NCBI RefSeq assembly: GCF_029626265.1
Contig: NZ_JARUBN010000007.1
Location: 1 to 16,291 of the forward strand
From: Micromonospora sp. WMMD1102
Lineage (GTDB): Bacteria; Actinomycetota; Actinomycetes; Mycobacteriales; Micromonosporaceae
Length of the DNA: 16,291 nucleotides
Direction: 5' to 3'
Made by a program: the position numbers and the translations under genes. The notes under the pieces are model-generated. The model was not told the origin of the DNA, did not search any database, and worked only from the letters and a program-made list of their open reading frames with translations. The stretch's first letter is position 1; the number at the start of each line of letters is the position of its first letter. Shown one piece after another: positions 7,750 through 14,373 of the stretch.

Positions 7750-7776
7750 GACGGAGCCGGCGCCGCGTCCTCGACA
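7750..7776 (-). promoter_or_regulatory. ECF42-type promoter (TGTCGA -35, CGTC -10)
   Basis: On the minus strand TGTCGA (complement of 7771-7776) is followed by 17 bases and CGTC (complement of 7750-7753). ECF42 promoters are described with a TGTCGA -35 and a CGA/TC-type -10, so both boxes fit. Transcription would start near 7742, giving about 50 bases of leader before the YCII start codon. This implies positive autoregulation of the YCII-sigma unit. Confidence 0.68.
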
Positions 7777-7895
7777 TCGCCGGCCAGCCACGATCGGCGG
7801 TGCGGTTGCCGGACGGTGCGACAATGCACTACTTCGCAGGGTGCGTGCCGCCGGACCTGCCGGCAGCCCGGCCGGGCGATATCGACATCAGCGCT

Positions 7896-7921
7896 CCGGC
7901 CGCGCCACGTGGCGCGGCCGG
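7896..7921. promoter_or_regulatory. Perfect 26-bp palindrome upstream of the carboxypeptidase
   Basis: The half-site CCGGCCGCGCCAC is followed without a gap by its exact reverse complement, centred between 7908 and 7909. It ends 24 bases before the ATG at 7946 and just before the GGGGGA ribosome-binding site. It could be an operator for a dimeric repressor, or fold in RNA as a hairpin beside the ribosome-binding site. Confidence 0.55.
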
Positions 7922-7945
7922 CGTACCACACGGGGGATCTGACCG

Positions 7946-9247
7946 ATGCTCGACGCCGAGACGACCCAGGTACTCGAACCTGTGCCGCCACCGTCACCGC
8001 CACCAGCGCCGAAGCGGAGTCGCGCCCGCGGCTACTGGCTGCTGGCCATCGGGATGCTGATCGTGCTGCTGGCCGGTGCCACGCTCTACGCGATCGCGCC
8101 GCTGCGCACCCCGCTGCCCACGGCGGCCGTCACGCGTACCCTGCCGGAGGCGACGAGGATTCCCGGCAAGGCGCCGGTGGTGCCGTGGCCAAGGACCGGG
8201 CAGGCCGCGCTCTCGGTCGAGGGGGTCGGCTCGTTCGGCACCTCCGGCGGGAACGAGCCGGTGCCGATCGCCAGCGTGACCAAGGTGATGACCGCGTACG
8301 TCATCCTCACCGAGCACCCGCTCGACCGGGGCGAGCACGGGCCGAAGCTGACGGTCAGCGCGGCACAGGCCGCCGCGTACCCGGCGGAGCTGGCCCGGGG
8401 CGAGTCCCTGGTGCCGGTCGTCGCGGGCGCGGTCTTCACCGAACGCCAGGCGCTCCAGGCGGTGCTGCTGCCGTCGGCGAACAACATGGCCCGGATCCTC
8501 GCCGCCTGGGACGCCGGCAGCGTCGAGGCGTTCGTCGAGAAGATGAACGACACCGCCGACGCGCTCGGGATGAAGGACACCCGCTACACCGACCCGTCCG
8601 GGCTCGACCCGGGCACCGTGAGCACCGCCGTCGACCAGGTGATCCTGGCCCGCAAGGCGATGGAACTGCCGGCGTTCGCGGAGATCGTCGCGCAGAAGAA
8701 GGCCACCCTGCCGGTCGCCGGCGAGGTGAAGAACTACAACTCGCTGGTCGGCCGGGACGGCGTGGTGGGGATCAAGACCGGCTCCACCGACGAGGCCGGC
8801 GGCTGTCTCGTCTTCGCCGCCGTCACCAGGGTCGGCGGTCGGAAGATCACCATCGTCGGTGCCGTGCTCGGCCAGCCCGGCGCGAACACCCCGGTGCAGC
8901 TCGACCGGGTCTTCAAGGCGACCCGCCCGCTGGTCCGGACCGCCGCCGCCGCGCTCACCGTGCATCCGGTCGTCAAGGTCGGCGACCAGGTCGCCACCGT
9001 GCAGGGCCCGCTCGGCACCGGCACCACGATCCACGCCGGGAAGGAGCTGTCCGTGGTCGGCTGGCCCGGCATGCGGGTACGGCTGGACGTCGACATCCCG
9101 GCCGTACCGGACCGGCTTGCGGCGGAGACCGAACACGGCTCGATCACCGCGGTCGCCGGCCACGGTGCGCCGGTCACCGGCACACTCCGCTCCGGGGTAC
9201 GCCTCGAACCGCCGAGCGACTGGGACCGGATCCGGCAGCACCGCTGA
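7946..9247 (+). CDS. Class A D-alanyl-D-alanine carboxypeptidase (S11 family penicillin-binding protein)
   Basis: This enzyme trims the terminal D-Ala from peptidoglycan stem peptides outside the membrane. The product has 433 residues. A Pro-rich cytoplasmic N-terminus (1-25) is followed by RSRARGY and one membrane anchor at about 30-52 (WLLAIGMLIVLLAGATLYAI). The catalytic domain shows all three motifs: SVTK with Ser110 and Lys113, SAN at 177-179, and KTGST at 277-281. A beta-rich C-terminal part (about 325-425) follows. It is anchored by its N-terminus; many S11 enzymes instead use a C-terminal amphipathic helix. ATG 7946 has GGGGGA eight bases upstream. It is divergent from the YCII-sigma unit and ends at the terminator at 9256-9297. 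Confidence 0.93.
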   Translation: MLDAETTQVLEPVPPPSPPPAPKRSRARGYWLLAIGMLIVLLAGATLYAIAPLRTPLPTAAVTRTLPEATRIPGKAPVVPWPRTGQAALSVEGVGSFGTSGGNEPVPIASVTKVMTAYVILTEHPLDRGEHGPKLTVSAAQAAAYPAELARGESLVPVVAGAVFTERQALQAVLLPSANNMARILAAWDAGSVEAFVEKMNDTADALGMKDTRYTDPSGLDPGTVSTAVDQVILARKAMELPAFAEIVAQKKATLPVAGEVKNYNSLVGRDGVVGIKTGSTDEAGGCLVFAAVTRVGGRKITIVGAVLGQPGANTPVQLDRVFKATRPLVRTAAAALTVHPVVKVGDQVATVQGPLGTGTTIHAGKELSVVGWPGMRVRLDVDIPAVPDRLAAETEHGSITAVAGHGAPVTGTLRSGVRLEPPSDWDRIRQHR

Positions 9248-9255
9248 GCGGGGCT

Positions 9256-9297
9256 CGGGGCCCGGTCGGACGTTCGTGCCGTCCCGACCGGGCCCCG
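9256..9297. terminator. Strong bidirectional terminator hairpin
   Basis: CGGGGCCCGGTCGG (9256-9269) and CCGACCGGGCCCCG (9284-9297) are perfect inverted repeats of 14 bp. Two more pairs can form inside across a bulged base. The hairpin sits between two convergent genes. There is no T-run, which is common for actinomycete terminators. Confidence 0.75.
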
Positions 9298-9311
9298 CAG
9301 CGGTAGCGGGT

Positions 9312-9722
9312 TCAGGACGTCGGCTGGGTAAACCGGATGCTGTTGCCGAACGGGTCGCGCAGGCCGCAGTCGATACCGTACGGCCGCTCGGTCGGCTCCT
9401 CGGTGAACTCGACACCCTTGCCGAGCAGCGTCTCGTACGTCTTCCGGCAGTCGTCCGTACTGAAGATCAACCAGCCACCGGTCGCGCCCTTCGTCAGCAG
9501 CTCGCGTACCTGCTGCGCCGTCTCCTCGGACAGGGCCGGCGGCCCCGGCGTCGTCAGCAGGATCTGCCGCTCCGGGTCGCCGGGGACGTTGACGGTCAAC
9601 CAGCGCATGAAACCGAGATCGGTGTCGGTATTGACCTCCAGGCCGAGCTTGCCGACGTAGAAGTCAAGGGCCTCGTCCTGGTCGAGGACGAAAATCTGCG
9701 AGTGCGTGATGGCGTTGAACAT
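9312..9722 (-). CDS. VOC-superfamily (glyoxalase-fold) protein
   Basis: This 136-residue protein starts MFNAITHSQIFVLDQDEALD and contains FYVGKLGLEV, LGFMRWLTVNVPGDPERQ, GGWLIFSTDDCRKTYE, GVEFTEEPTERPYGIDCGL and DPFGNSIRF. This is the usual vicinal-oxygen-chelate layout of paired beta-alpha-beta-beta-beta units, with a metal-site-like His near the N-terminus and Glu residues. Such proteins act as dioxygenases, glyoxalases or antibiotic-binding proteins; the substrate cannot be assigned. Starts at 9731 (GTG), 9728 (ATG) and 9722 (ATG) are all in frame and none has a good ribosome-binding site. I prefer 9722, where family similarity begins. It lies 74 bases after the AraC gene on the same strand, a pairing seen repeatedly in actinomycetes. 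Confidence 0.85.
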   Translation of the reverse strand: MFNAITHSQIFVLDQDEALDFYVGKLGLEVNTDTDLGFMRWLTVNVPGDPERQILLTTPGPPALSEETAQQVRELLTKGATGGWLIFSTDDCRKTYETLLGKGVEFTEEPTERPYGIDCGLRDPFGNSIRFTQPTS

Positions 9723-9796
9723 GCCCATCACGCTACGGATCGGCCGGGCCGAGAACTTATCCGAAACTGCTCAGTCTGCTGTGCCGTATCCGCAGC

Positions 9797-10204
9797 TCAG
9801 CGCAGATCGACGGTGGGTCTCGTCCAGGCCATCGTGAAACAGTTCGGCACGTTCGGGGGCGCTGCCGGGCGCTCCTTCCGGTACTCCCTCGGGGAGCTGC
9901 CGACGATCTCCCGGAAGGTACGGCTGAAGGTGCCGAGGCTGCCGAAACCGACACCGAAGCAGATGTCGGTGACACTGCGGTCGGTCTCCCGGAGCAGGAA
10001 CATCGCCCGCTCGACCCGACGCCGCTGGAGGTAGCGGTGCGGCGTCTCGCCGAACGTCGCCCGGAAGGTACGCGTGAAGTGCGCCTCCGAGACGTGCGCG
10101 ATCCGGGCCAGCGCCGGTACGTCCAGCGGCTGCGCGTACGCCCGGTCCATCGCGTCCCGGGCCCGAAGCATCCGGCGGTTGTTCTCCTCAGCGGCCCGAC
10201 TCAC
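9797..10204 (-). CDS. AraC-family transcriptional regulator, DNA-binding domain only
   Basis: The product has 135 residues and consists almost entirely of the double helix-turn-helix AraC domain (about 18-115). The first HTH contains LDVPALARIAHVSEAHFTRT. The linker and second HTH have FGETPHRYLQRRRVERAMFLL, SVTDICFGVGFGSLGTFSRT and the end motif GSSPREYR. There is no ligand-binding domain, unlike full-length AraC members of about 250-300 residues. It probably regulates itself and the VOC gene downstream. The GTG at 10204 has only a poor upstream GGAAG; the start could be slightly internal. Confidence 0.87.
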   Translation of the reverse strand: MSRAAEENNRRMLRARDAMDRAYAQPLDVPALARIAHVSEAHFTRTFRATFGETPHRYLQRRRVERAMFLLRETDRSVTDICFGVGFGSLGTFSRTFREIVGSSPREYRKERPAAPPNVPNCFTMAWTRPTVDLR

Positions 10205-10384
10205 ACTTCCATCACACCACGGCGTCCCGCCGCGTCAGACGCCCCAGATCAGCCCGGTGCCGAGCACCGCCACCACCGGGCGCCGGCTGAGCCGCTGCTG
10301 TAGGTAGAGCTGCGCCAGCCGAACATCAGTTCAGGGTCCGCTGGGTCACTACCGCCAGCGGGCCGAGTACGGGTAGGGCTGTCC

Positions 10385-10735
10385 CTACAGCGGTGCTCCA
10401 GCGTTCCTGATGCTGCCGGTCAGCGGGAAGGTGACCCCGGTGAGCTGCTCGGAGGCCGTCCACAGGCGCCGTGCGAGGGCGTCGTCGCGGGCAGCTGCGG
10501 AGCGGCCAACCAGCCTGGCCCCACCGCGCGTCTGCAGGAAGCCGGTCGGGCCGGCGTAGCTGTTGCCCGGGATGTCCGCCACCGCCGCGTAGAGGGTGGG
10601 CAGCGCCCCGTCCTCCTCGCTCTGCGAAAGCAGGTTGACGACTCTCCGCTGGAGCGCCTCGATCCAGGGGCGTTCGCCGGCCGGGCGCAGCAGGTTCGTG
10701 GCCGCCATTCCGGGATGCGCGCGGATCACACCGGT
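10385..10735 (-). pseudogene. C-terminal fragment of a short-chain dehydrogenase/reductase
   Basis: The minus-strand frame reads VIRAHPGMAATNLLRPAG, then EEDGALPTLYAAVADIPGNS, YAGPTGFLQTRGGARLV and LWTASEQLTGVTFPL. This is the end of a retinol-dehydrogenase-like SDR of about 300 residues. The NAD-binding glycine motif and the YxxxK catalytic site are absent. Similarity stops at about 10735, at a 12-bp tandem duplication; upstream of that the frame is unrelated. The residue is therefore an inactive 5'-truncated gene, marking damage where ordinary chromosome gives way to accessory DNA. Confidence 0.8.
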
Positions 10736-10753
10736 CCAAAGCACCGGTCCAAA
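10729..10753. repeat. 12-bp tandem duplication at the dehydrogenase breakpoint
   Basis: CACCGGTCCAAA occurs at 10729-10740 and 10742-10753, with a 13-bp period. It lies exactly where dehydrogenase similarity ends, so it may be a scar of the event that truncated the gene. Confidence 0.6.
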
Positions 10754-10897
10754 CATCAGTTCACACCAGGCAGAAGGCGAAGGACGTGTCTCGACGTCTC
10801 GCTTACAAGCTCCGCGCATCGCGTCCGCACACGCCGGGAACGGCTGCACGCTCCGAACTTCGTCCATGCCAGCGCTCGTCAACACGCCACCGTCCGA

Positions 10898-10917
10898 CCC
10901 GACTGCTGTCAGTCGGG
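10898..10917. terminator. Hairpin upstream of the LRR gene
   Basis: CCCGACTG (10898-10905) and CAGTCGGG (10910-10917) form a perfect 8-bp stem with a 4-base loop. It could insulate the LRR gene from upstream transcription; there is no T-run. Nearby, CTGGCGCC occurs twice, at 10939-10946 and 10963-10970. Confidence 0.4.
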
Positions 10918-11027
10918 CCTTCCGGGCTGCGGTATCGTCTGGCGCCGGCTATTCGAGTAATCCTGGCGCCAACGTCTGTTTGTGGTTCCCGAGGTAGCGG
11001 TAATCGGACGTACTGGAGGTTGATCGC

Positions 11028-11516
11028 GTGGCTTCGAAGGTCGACGATCGGATTCAGAAAGCACTGCGTCGCGGTGCCTCTTCGTTGAATCTTGCTGAGC
11101 TTGAATTGGCGTTCCTGCCCGAGACGCTGGGCAACCTCACCAACCTCACCGAGCTCCACCTGTACGACAACGAGCTCACCGCGCTGCCCGACACACTGGG
11201 CAACCTCACCAACCTCACCAACCTCTACCTGGCCCACAACCAGCTCACCGCGCTGCCCGACACACTGGGCAACCTCACCAACCTCACCAAGCTCCACCTG
11301 ACCAGCAACCAGCTCACCGCGCTGCCCGACACACTGGGCAACCTCACCAACCTCACCAAGCTCCACCTGACCAGCAACCAGCTCACCGCGCTGCCCGACA
11401 CACTGGGCAACCTCACCAACCTCACCGGGCTCTACCTGCACGGCAACCAGCTCACCGCGCTGCCCGGCGCCCTAGGCAACCTCACCGACCTCAGCGATCA
11501 GCTCCCCTGGTTCTGA
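11028..11516 (+). CDS. Small leucine-rich-repeat protein
   Basis: The product has 162 residues. A short basic N-terminus (MASKVDDRIQKALRRGASS) precedes six consecutive 23-residue LRRs with consensus LTALPDTLGNLTNLTxLxLxxNQ, and the protein stops soon after the last. There is no signal peptide, membrane segment or effector domain, so it is probably a soluble cytoplasmic binding protein; its partner is unknown. The GTG at 11028 has GGAGG (11015-11019) eight bases upstream, which fixes the start and argues that the gene is expressed. The repeats are near-identical at DNA level, suggesting recent expansion. It may be an intact small gene, or an LRR part separated from a larger protein. Surroundings are degraded accessory DNA. 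Confidence 0.78.
   Translation: MASKVDDRIQKALRRGASSLNLAELELAFLPETLGNLTNLTELHLYDNELTALPDTLGNLTNLTNLYLAHNQLTALPDTLGNLTNLTKLHLTSNQLTALPDTLGNLTNLTKLHLTSNQLTALPDTLGNLTNLTGLYLHGNQLTALPGALGNLTDLSDQLPWF
11106..11500 (+). repeat. 69-bp tandem coding repeats (LRR minisatellite)
   Basis: Units begin at 11106 (diverged), 11175, 11244, 11313, 11382 and 11451 (diverged and short). The units at 11244-11312 and 11313-11381 are identical over all 69 bases. The others differ mainly in the variable LRR positions. Because 69 is a multiple of 3, gain or loss of units keeps the frame. Confidence 0.9.
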
Positions 11517-11967
11517 ACCGCCGCAAAGCGAGACCACCCTTTGGCCATCCCGTCTGCCATCGACCCGCCCAAACGTGGAAGCGGGCCGCCGCCCGGCTTG
11601 CCACGTCAAGCGGACCTTGACTTCCTGGTGAACGGCGACGAGTCGGGGACGGGGGTGACGGCGCGCTCCATGTAAGGGCAGGCCATCGGCCTGCCCACGA
11701 CTCCTGCCCAAGGGTCGCAGAGGCTCTGAGGTCAAGTGCGGCCCGCAGGGCCGTCGCTTGCGATACGTAGCGCCCTTGAGCTTGGAGGAGCAGCCCGGCA
11801 CAATCGCGCCGGCCACCCCGGCCCCGACGGCCGAAACCCGCTGCGCGGACCCGGCGTGCCCTTTTCTGCGCCGCGTCGCTCGGGCACGGCGTGGCCGGCC
11901 GCCAGCGACGAACCTCCACCACTCTCAGACCGATCCAGGGCTTTCGCAAGGTCGAGATATGCCCGTT
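11517..11967. other. Stretch with no recognisable gene
   Basis: No frame here has a credible start, ribosome-binding site or family similarity. The one clear structure is the hairpin at 11676-11696. The stretch is bounded by the LRR gene and a transposase remnant and is probably decayed mobile DNA. Confidence 0.55.
11676..11696. terminator. Strong hairpin downstream of the LRR gene
   Basis: GGGCAGGCC (11676-11684) and GGCCTGCCC (11688-11696) form a perfect 9-bp stem with the loop ATC. It lies 160 bases after the LRR stop and may act as its terminator. Confidence 0.5.
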
Positions 11968-12339
11968 TTAGACAAGTCCAAGGAGTCGTAGGGATCGGTA
12001 CGGGTCTCGGCCGTTTCGGCGGAGGGCTGGCGCGATCGAGGTGACGCCGTCCAGGCGGAGAAGGCTGATTGCGGTGTTGCGGAGGGTGGCTAGGGCGCGG
12101 GATGCGTTGCCCGTCCGCAGCCGGCTGGCGTCCTCGCGGTAGGTGGTGTCGCGAACATGGTGAAGTACCTCGATGGCCCAGTGTCCGCGTAGCCAGTCGG
12201 CCACGTCGGCAGGGCTGGCCTGAGCTGCGGTAAGGCTGGTGATTGCGTACACGGTGACGGTGGACCAGTGGCCGGTGGCCGCGTTGTACCGGCGGCGTCG
12301 GATCCGCAGCGCCTGAACCGCGTACGGCAAGTCCAGCGT
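11968..12339 (-). pseudogene. 3' remnant of an ISAs1-family transposase gene
   Basis: About 123 C-terminal residues of a DDE transposase remain. They run from [17 protein letters not shown] through [40 protein letters not shown] and [19 protein letters not shown]. The third catalytic residue (Glu in [10 protein letters not shown]) is kept; the two catalytic Asp residues are lost. Similarity ends near 12339. It is the same family as the complete transposase at 13030-14295 but clearly diverged, so it comes from a different, older insertion. Confidence 0.8.
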
Positions 12340-12341
12340 GA

Positions 12342-12482
12342 GCGGTCCGAGGCAAGGGCGGCAAGCCGAAGAAGAGCGACACCTCGAAAAAGGGCGACGG
12401 GCCGAAGAAGGCGGGCAGGGGCAAGCGGCGCGGCGACGACCCGGACGACGGGATGGCCGGCGCGGTGGCCCGGCGGCGCTAA
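12342..12482 (+). pseudogene. Orphan Lys/Arg-rich C-terminal tail of an unidentified gene
   Basis: An open stretch of 46 codons reads [16 protein letters not shown], then [18 protein letters not shown] and AGAVARRR, and ends in TAA at 12480-12482. It has no start codon of its own and begins exactly where transposase similarity stops, so the rest of the gene was replaced by the insertion-sequence remnant. It ends about 48 bases before the att copy at 12531. It may be the tail of a chromosomal gene convergent with the tRNA, or of a lost integrase; sequence does not decide. Confidence 0.4.
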
Positions 12483-12499
12483 TGGCCCGTGGATGGCCC
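12482..12499 (+). repeat. 11-bp-period direct repeat left of att copy A (candidate integrase arm site)
   Basis: ATGGCCC occurs at 12482-12488 and 12493-12499. The same layout with ATGGCAC recurs to the right of the att copy at 12703-12720. Paired repeats one helical turn apart on both sides of a recombination core are typical of tyrosine-integrase arm sites. Confidence 0.4.
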
Positions 12500-12530
12500 A
12501 AAGCATGATCGCGGCTCGGAGCATATCAGA

Positions 12531-12564
12531 GGCCCTGGCTGGGACTGATGTCCTGACCAGGGCC
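12531..12564 (-). terminator. tRNA-downstream terminator hairpin, copy A
   Basis: GGCCCTGG (12531-12538) pairs with CCAGGGCC (12557-12564). An inner stem GGAC/GTCC closes a TGAT loop. On the minus strand it lies directly after the tRNA-Gly 3' end, as expected for the tRNA terminator, and it was copied as part of the att site. Confidence 0.65.
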
Positions 12565-12615
12565 TTTCGGTTGGAGCGGGTGACGGGAATCGAACCCGCA
12601 CTGTCAGCTTGGGAA
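12531..12615 (-). repeat. att site copy A with 3' part of tRNA-Gly(CCC)
   Basis: On the minus strand 12615-12572 reads as the anticodon loop TTCCCAA (anticodon CCC), the 3' anticodon strand GCTGA, a 4-base variable loop, the T arm (GCGGGTTCGATTCCCGT), the acceptor strand CACCCGC, discriminator T and CCA: 44 bases. The sequence right of 12615 does not supply a tRNA-Gly 5' half, so this is an att remnant and not a functional tRNA. The crossover boundary at the anticodon loop is a classic tyrosine-integrase location. Confidence 0.85.
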
Positions 12616-12702
12616 GTGTCGAAGGTAGGCCGCCTGACCAACTGGCGCCCTGGTCACGGCGATCATCTAGCGGCCCCGGACGGCCTCCGCTGTCCTGGCC
12701 CA

Positions 12703-12721
12703 ATGGCACGTTAATGGCACG
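12703..12721 (+). repeat. 11-bp-period direct repeat right of att copy A (candidate arm site)
   Basis: ATGGCACG occurs at 12703-12710 and 12714-12721. CCTGGTCACGG lies 54 bases before (12649-12659). The pair CCTGGTCACGG plus 11-bp-period GGCACG repeats recurs with nearly the same spacing right of att copy B (15507 and 15561). Confidence 0.45.
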
Positions 12722-12944
12722 CCGTCGACATGAGCGCTTGGTCGACCTCACGCGCGAGGCGTGGAAGTCGATAGCCATCGGTGCTGGCGTCGCTTTGCGG
12801 ATACCAGTTGATCTTATCCATGGGGTTTCCTCGGCTGCCGTTACAGCGCAGCCTCCTCAGCTCGGTTCACCTGTATCAATAGTCATGCGGGCCATCAAAG
12901 GCGAGTATCGGCCCGACCTATCCACCCAACAGCAGGGCTATTGC
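12714..12944 (+). pseudogene. Small unrecognised gene truncated by the insertion sequence
   Basis: The frame from ATG 12714 reads MARRRHERLVDLTREAWKS, then IAIGAGVALRIPVDLIHG and IVMRAIKGEYRPDLSTQQQG before entering the insertion sequence near 12945. It has relaxed third-position GC (ATA, CTT, GTT codons), like the cargo operon on the other side of the insertion sequence. It has no ribosome-binding site, and its start overlaps the arm-site repeat, so the start or the gene itself may be wrong. I recognise no family; the middle is mildly hydrophobic. Confidence 0.3.
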
Positions 12945-14328
12945 GTGTTTGGTCGAGTGGCCGTTGAACTGGGGATTCCCGGGGTGGGCGGACCCTTGCG
13001 GGGTTGAGGAAGGCGGGTGAGGCCTGTAGGTGATCATGGAGTTCTCGACGCTCCCGGACACCTTGAGGACCTCACCCGCGATGTCAGCATGCCCGATTCA
13101 GGTACTGTCCGCAGTTCGCACCCCCACCGACTCGCCACCGCGCCTTGTCACCGAGGGTGAAGAAGCTGGGCTCCAGCACTCGTTGGCCACCATCGCGGAC
13201 CCCCGGTCCCCGCGTGGGGCGCGTTACCCGCTCGTCGGGCTACTGACCGTCGCGGTGTGCGCCGTGACCGCCGGCGCATCATCGTTCGCGGCCATCGCGG
13301 ACTGGCTGCACGACCTCGATGACCTCGCCAGGGCCCGGCTCGGGTTCATCCGCGCCGTCCCGGCCGCGACCACGATCTGGCGGCTGCTGACCAGGTTGGA
13401 CGCTGACCTGCTGGCCACCGTGCTCGCCGACTGGCTGCGTACCCGCGTCCCGCCTCCGGTCACGCCCCGACCTCGGCGGTACCGGATCGTCATCGCCATC
13501 GACGGCAAGACCATGCGCGGCGCCCGCCGCGCCGATGGCAGCCGGGTCCACCTGCTGTCCGCGCTGGACACCAGCACCGGCATCGTGCTCGCTCAGGTCA
13601 CCGTGGCCGCGAAAAGCAACGAAATCCCCGCGTTCACCCCACTGCTGGACGCGGTCGAACAGGTTCTGGGTAGCCTGGACGGCCTCATCTTCGTGGCCGA
13701 CGCCCTCCATACACAGACCAGCCACGCGACCGAGGTCGCCGCTCGCGGCGCCGACCTGCTCATCCCGGTCAAAGGTAACCAGCCGACCGTGTTTGCCCAG
13801 CTCAAGGCCTTGCCCTGGGCCCAGGTCCCGGTGGGTGACCGACGCCGCGAAACCGGTCACGGCCGGCGGGAGACCCGCACGGTCAAGGCGCTCACCGTAG
13901 CCACCCCCGGCGGTCTGCTGTTCCCTCACGCCGAGCAGGCCGTCCGGATCACCCGCACCCGCACCCTCAAGGGCAAGACCACCAGGGAAACCGCCTACTA
14001 CACCATCTCCCTCCCCGCCGAGCACGCCCAACCCGCGGACCTGCAGTCCTGGGCCCGAAACGAGTGGCTGATCGAGAATCAGGTCCATCATGTCCGCGAC
14101 GTCACGTTCCGTGAAGACCTCCACCAAGCCAGAACCGGCACCGGCCCCGCAATCATGGCGACGCTACGTAACACCGCGGCCAGTTACCACCGCACCAACG
14201 GCGATACCAACATCGCCCGCGCCACCAGACGCGCCGACCGTCGCCCGCACGACCTCATCACTGCAATGACCAGCAGCTACCCCAGAACGCAATGACCCTG
14301 ACCCAACAGCCAGTAGCGGCCAGAACAC
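12945..14328 (+). mobile_element. ISAs1-family insertion sequence
   Basis: The element surrounds one transposase gene. Imperfect terminal inverted repeats can be aligned: GTGTTTGGTCGAGTGGCC on the left (from 12945) against GTGTTCTGGCCGCTACTGGC read inward from the right (from 14328), with a 3-base gap. Similarity may extend outward to AGGGCTA (12934) and AGGGTAG (complement, ending 14343), giving about 1410 bp. I could not find a matching 8-10-bp target duplication, so the ends are approximate. Confidence 0.6.
13030..14295 (+). CDS. ISAs1-family DDE transposase
   Basis: This transposase cuts and joins the insertion sequence ends. At 421 residues it is full length for the family. The N-terminal associated domain is at about 45-145 (LATIADPRSPRGARYPLVG, LTVAVCAVTAGASSFAAIAD). 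The catalytic triad is visible: Asp158 in VIAIDGKTMRGARR, Asp224 in LIFVADALHTQ and Glu349 in WLIENQVHHVRDVTFRED. The frame is intact, so it may be active. The GTG at 13030 has GAGG (13019-13022) seven bases upstream; ATG 13081 is a plausible later start because similarity begins after it. Confidence 0.93.
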   Translation: MIMEFSTLPDTLRTSPAMSACPIQVLSAVRTPTDSPPRLVTEGEEAGLQHSLATIADPRSPRGARYPLVGLLTVAVCAVTAGASSFAAIADWLHDLDDLARARLGFIRAVPAATTIWRLLTRLDADLLATVLADWLRTRVPPPVTPRPRRYRIVIAIDGKTMRGARRADGSRVHLLSALDTSTGIVLAQVTVAAKSNEIPAFTPLLDAVEQVLGSLDGLIFVADALHTQTSHATEVAARGADLLIPVKGNQPTVFAQLKALPWAQVPVGDRRRETGHGRRETRTVKALTVATPGGLLFPHAEQAVRITRTRTLKGKTTRETAYYTISLPAEHAQPADLQSWARNEWLIENQVHHVRDVTFREDLHQARTGTGPAIMATLRNTAASYHRTNGDTNIARATRRADRRPHDLITAMTSSYPRTQ

Positions 14329-14373
14329 TGAGATATCTACCCTAAGCCTCTCGCGAGATTCACGGTGGTGACG

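Noticed and set aside
7816..9306. Long plus-strand frame overlapping the carboxypeptidase
   Set aside because: It is the Arg/Gly-rich +1 shadow of the carboxypeptidase gene.
10235..10327. Minus-strand frame ending LSRRPVVAVLGTGLIWGV as a gene remnant
   Set aside because: It is about 30 codons long, with an upstream stop and no clear family match; it could be a degraded membrane-protein tail but cannot be supported.
11106..11500. CRISPR-like array
   Set aside because: The repeats are contiguous 69-bp coding units without unique spacers and encode LRRs in frame.
11472..11949. Minus-strand frames overlapping the LRR 3' end and the gene-free stretch
   Set aside because: They have no ribosome-binding site and a shadow-like composition, and I see no recognisable domain.
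12572..12615. Functional tRNA-Gly gene
   Set aside because: Only the 3' 44 bases are present; no D arm or 5' acceptor strand is found next to this copy or the one at 15420-15463.
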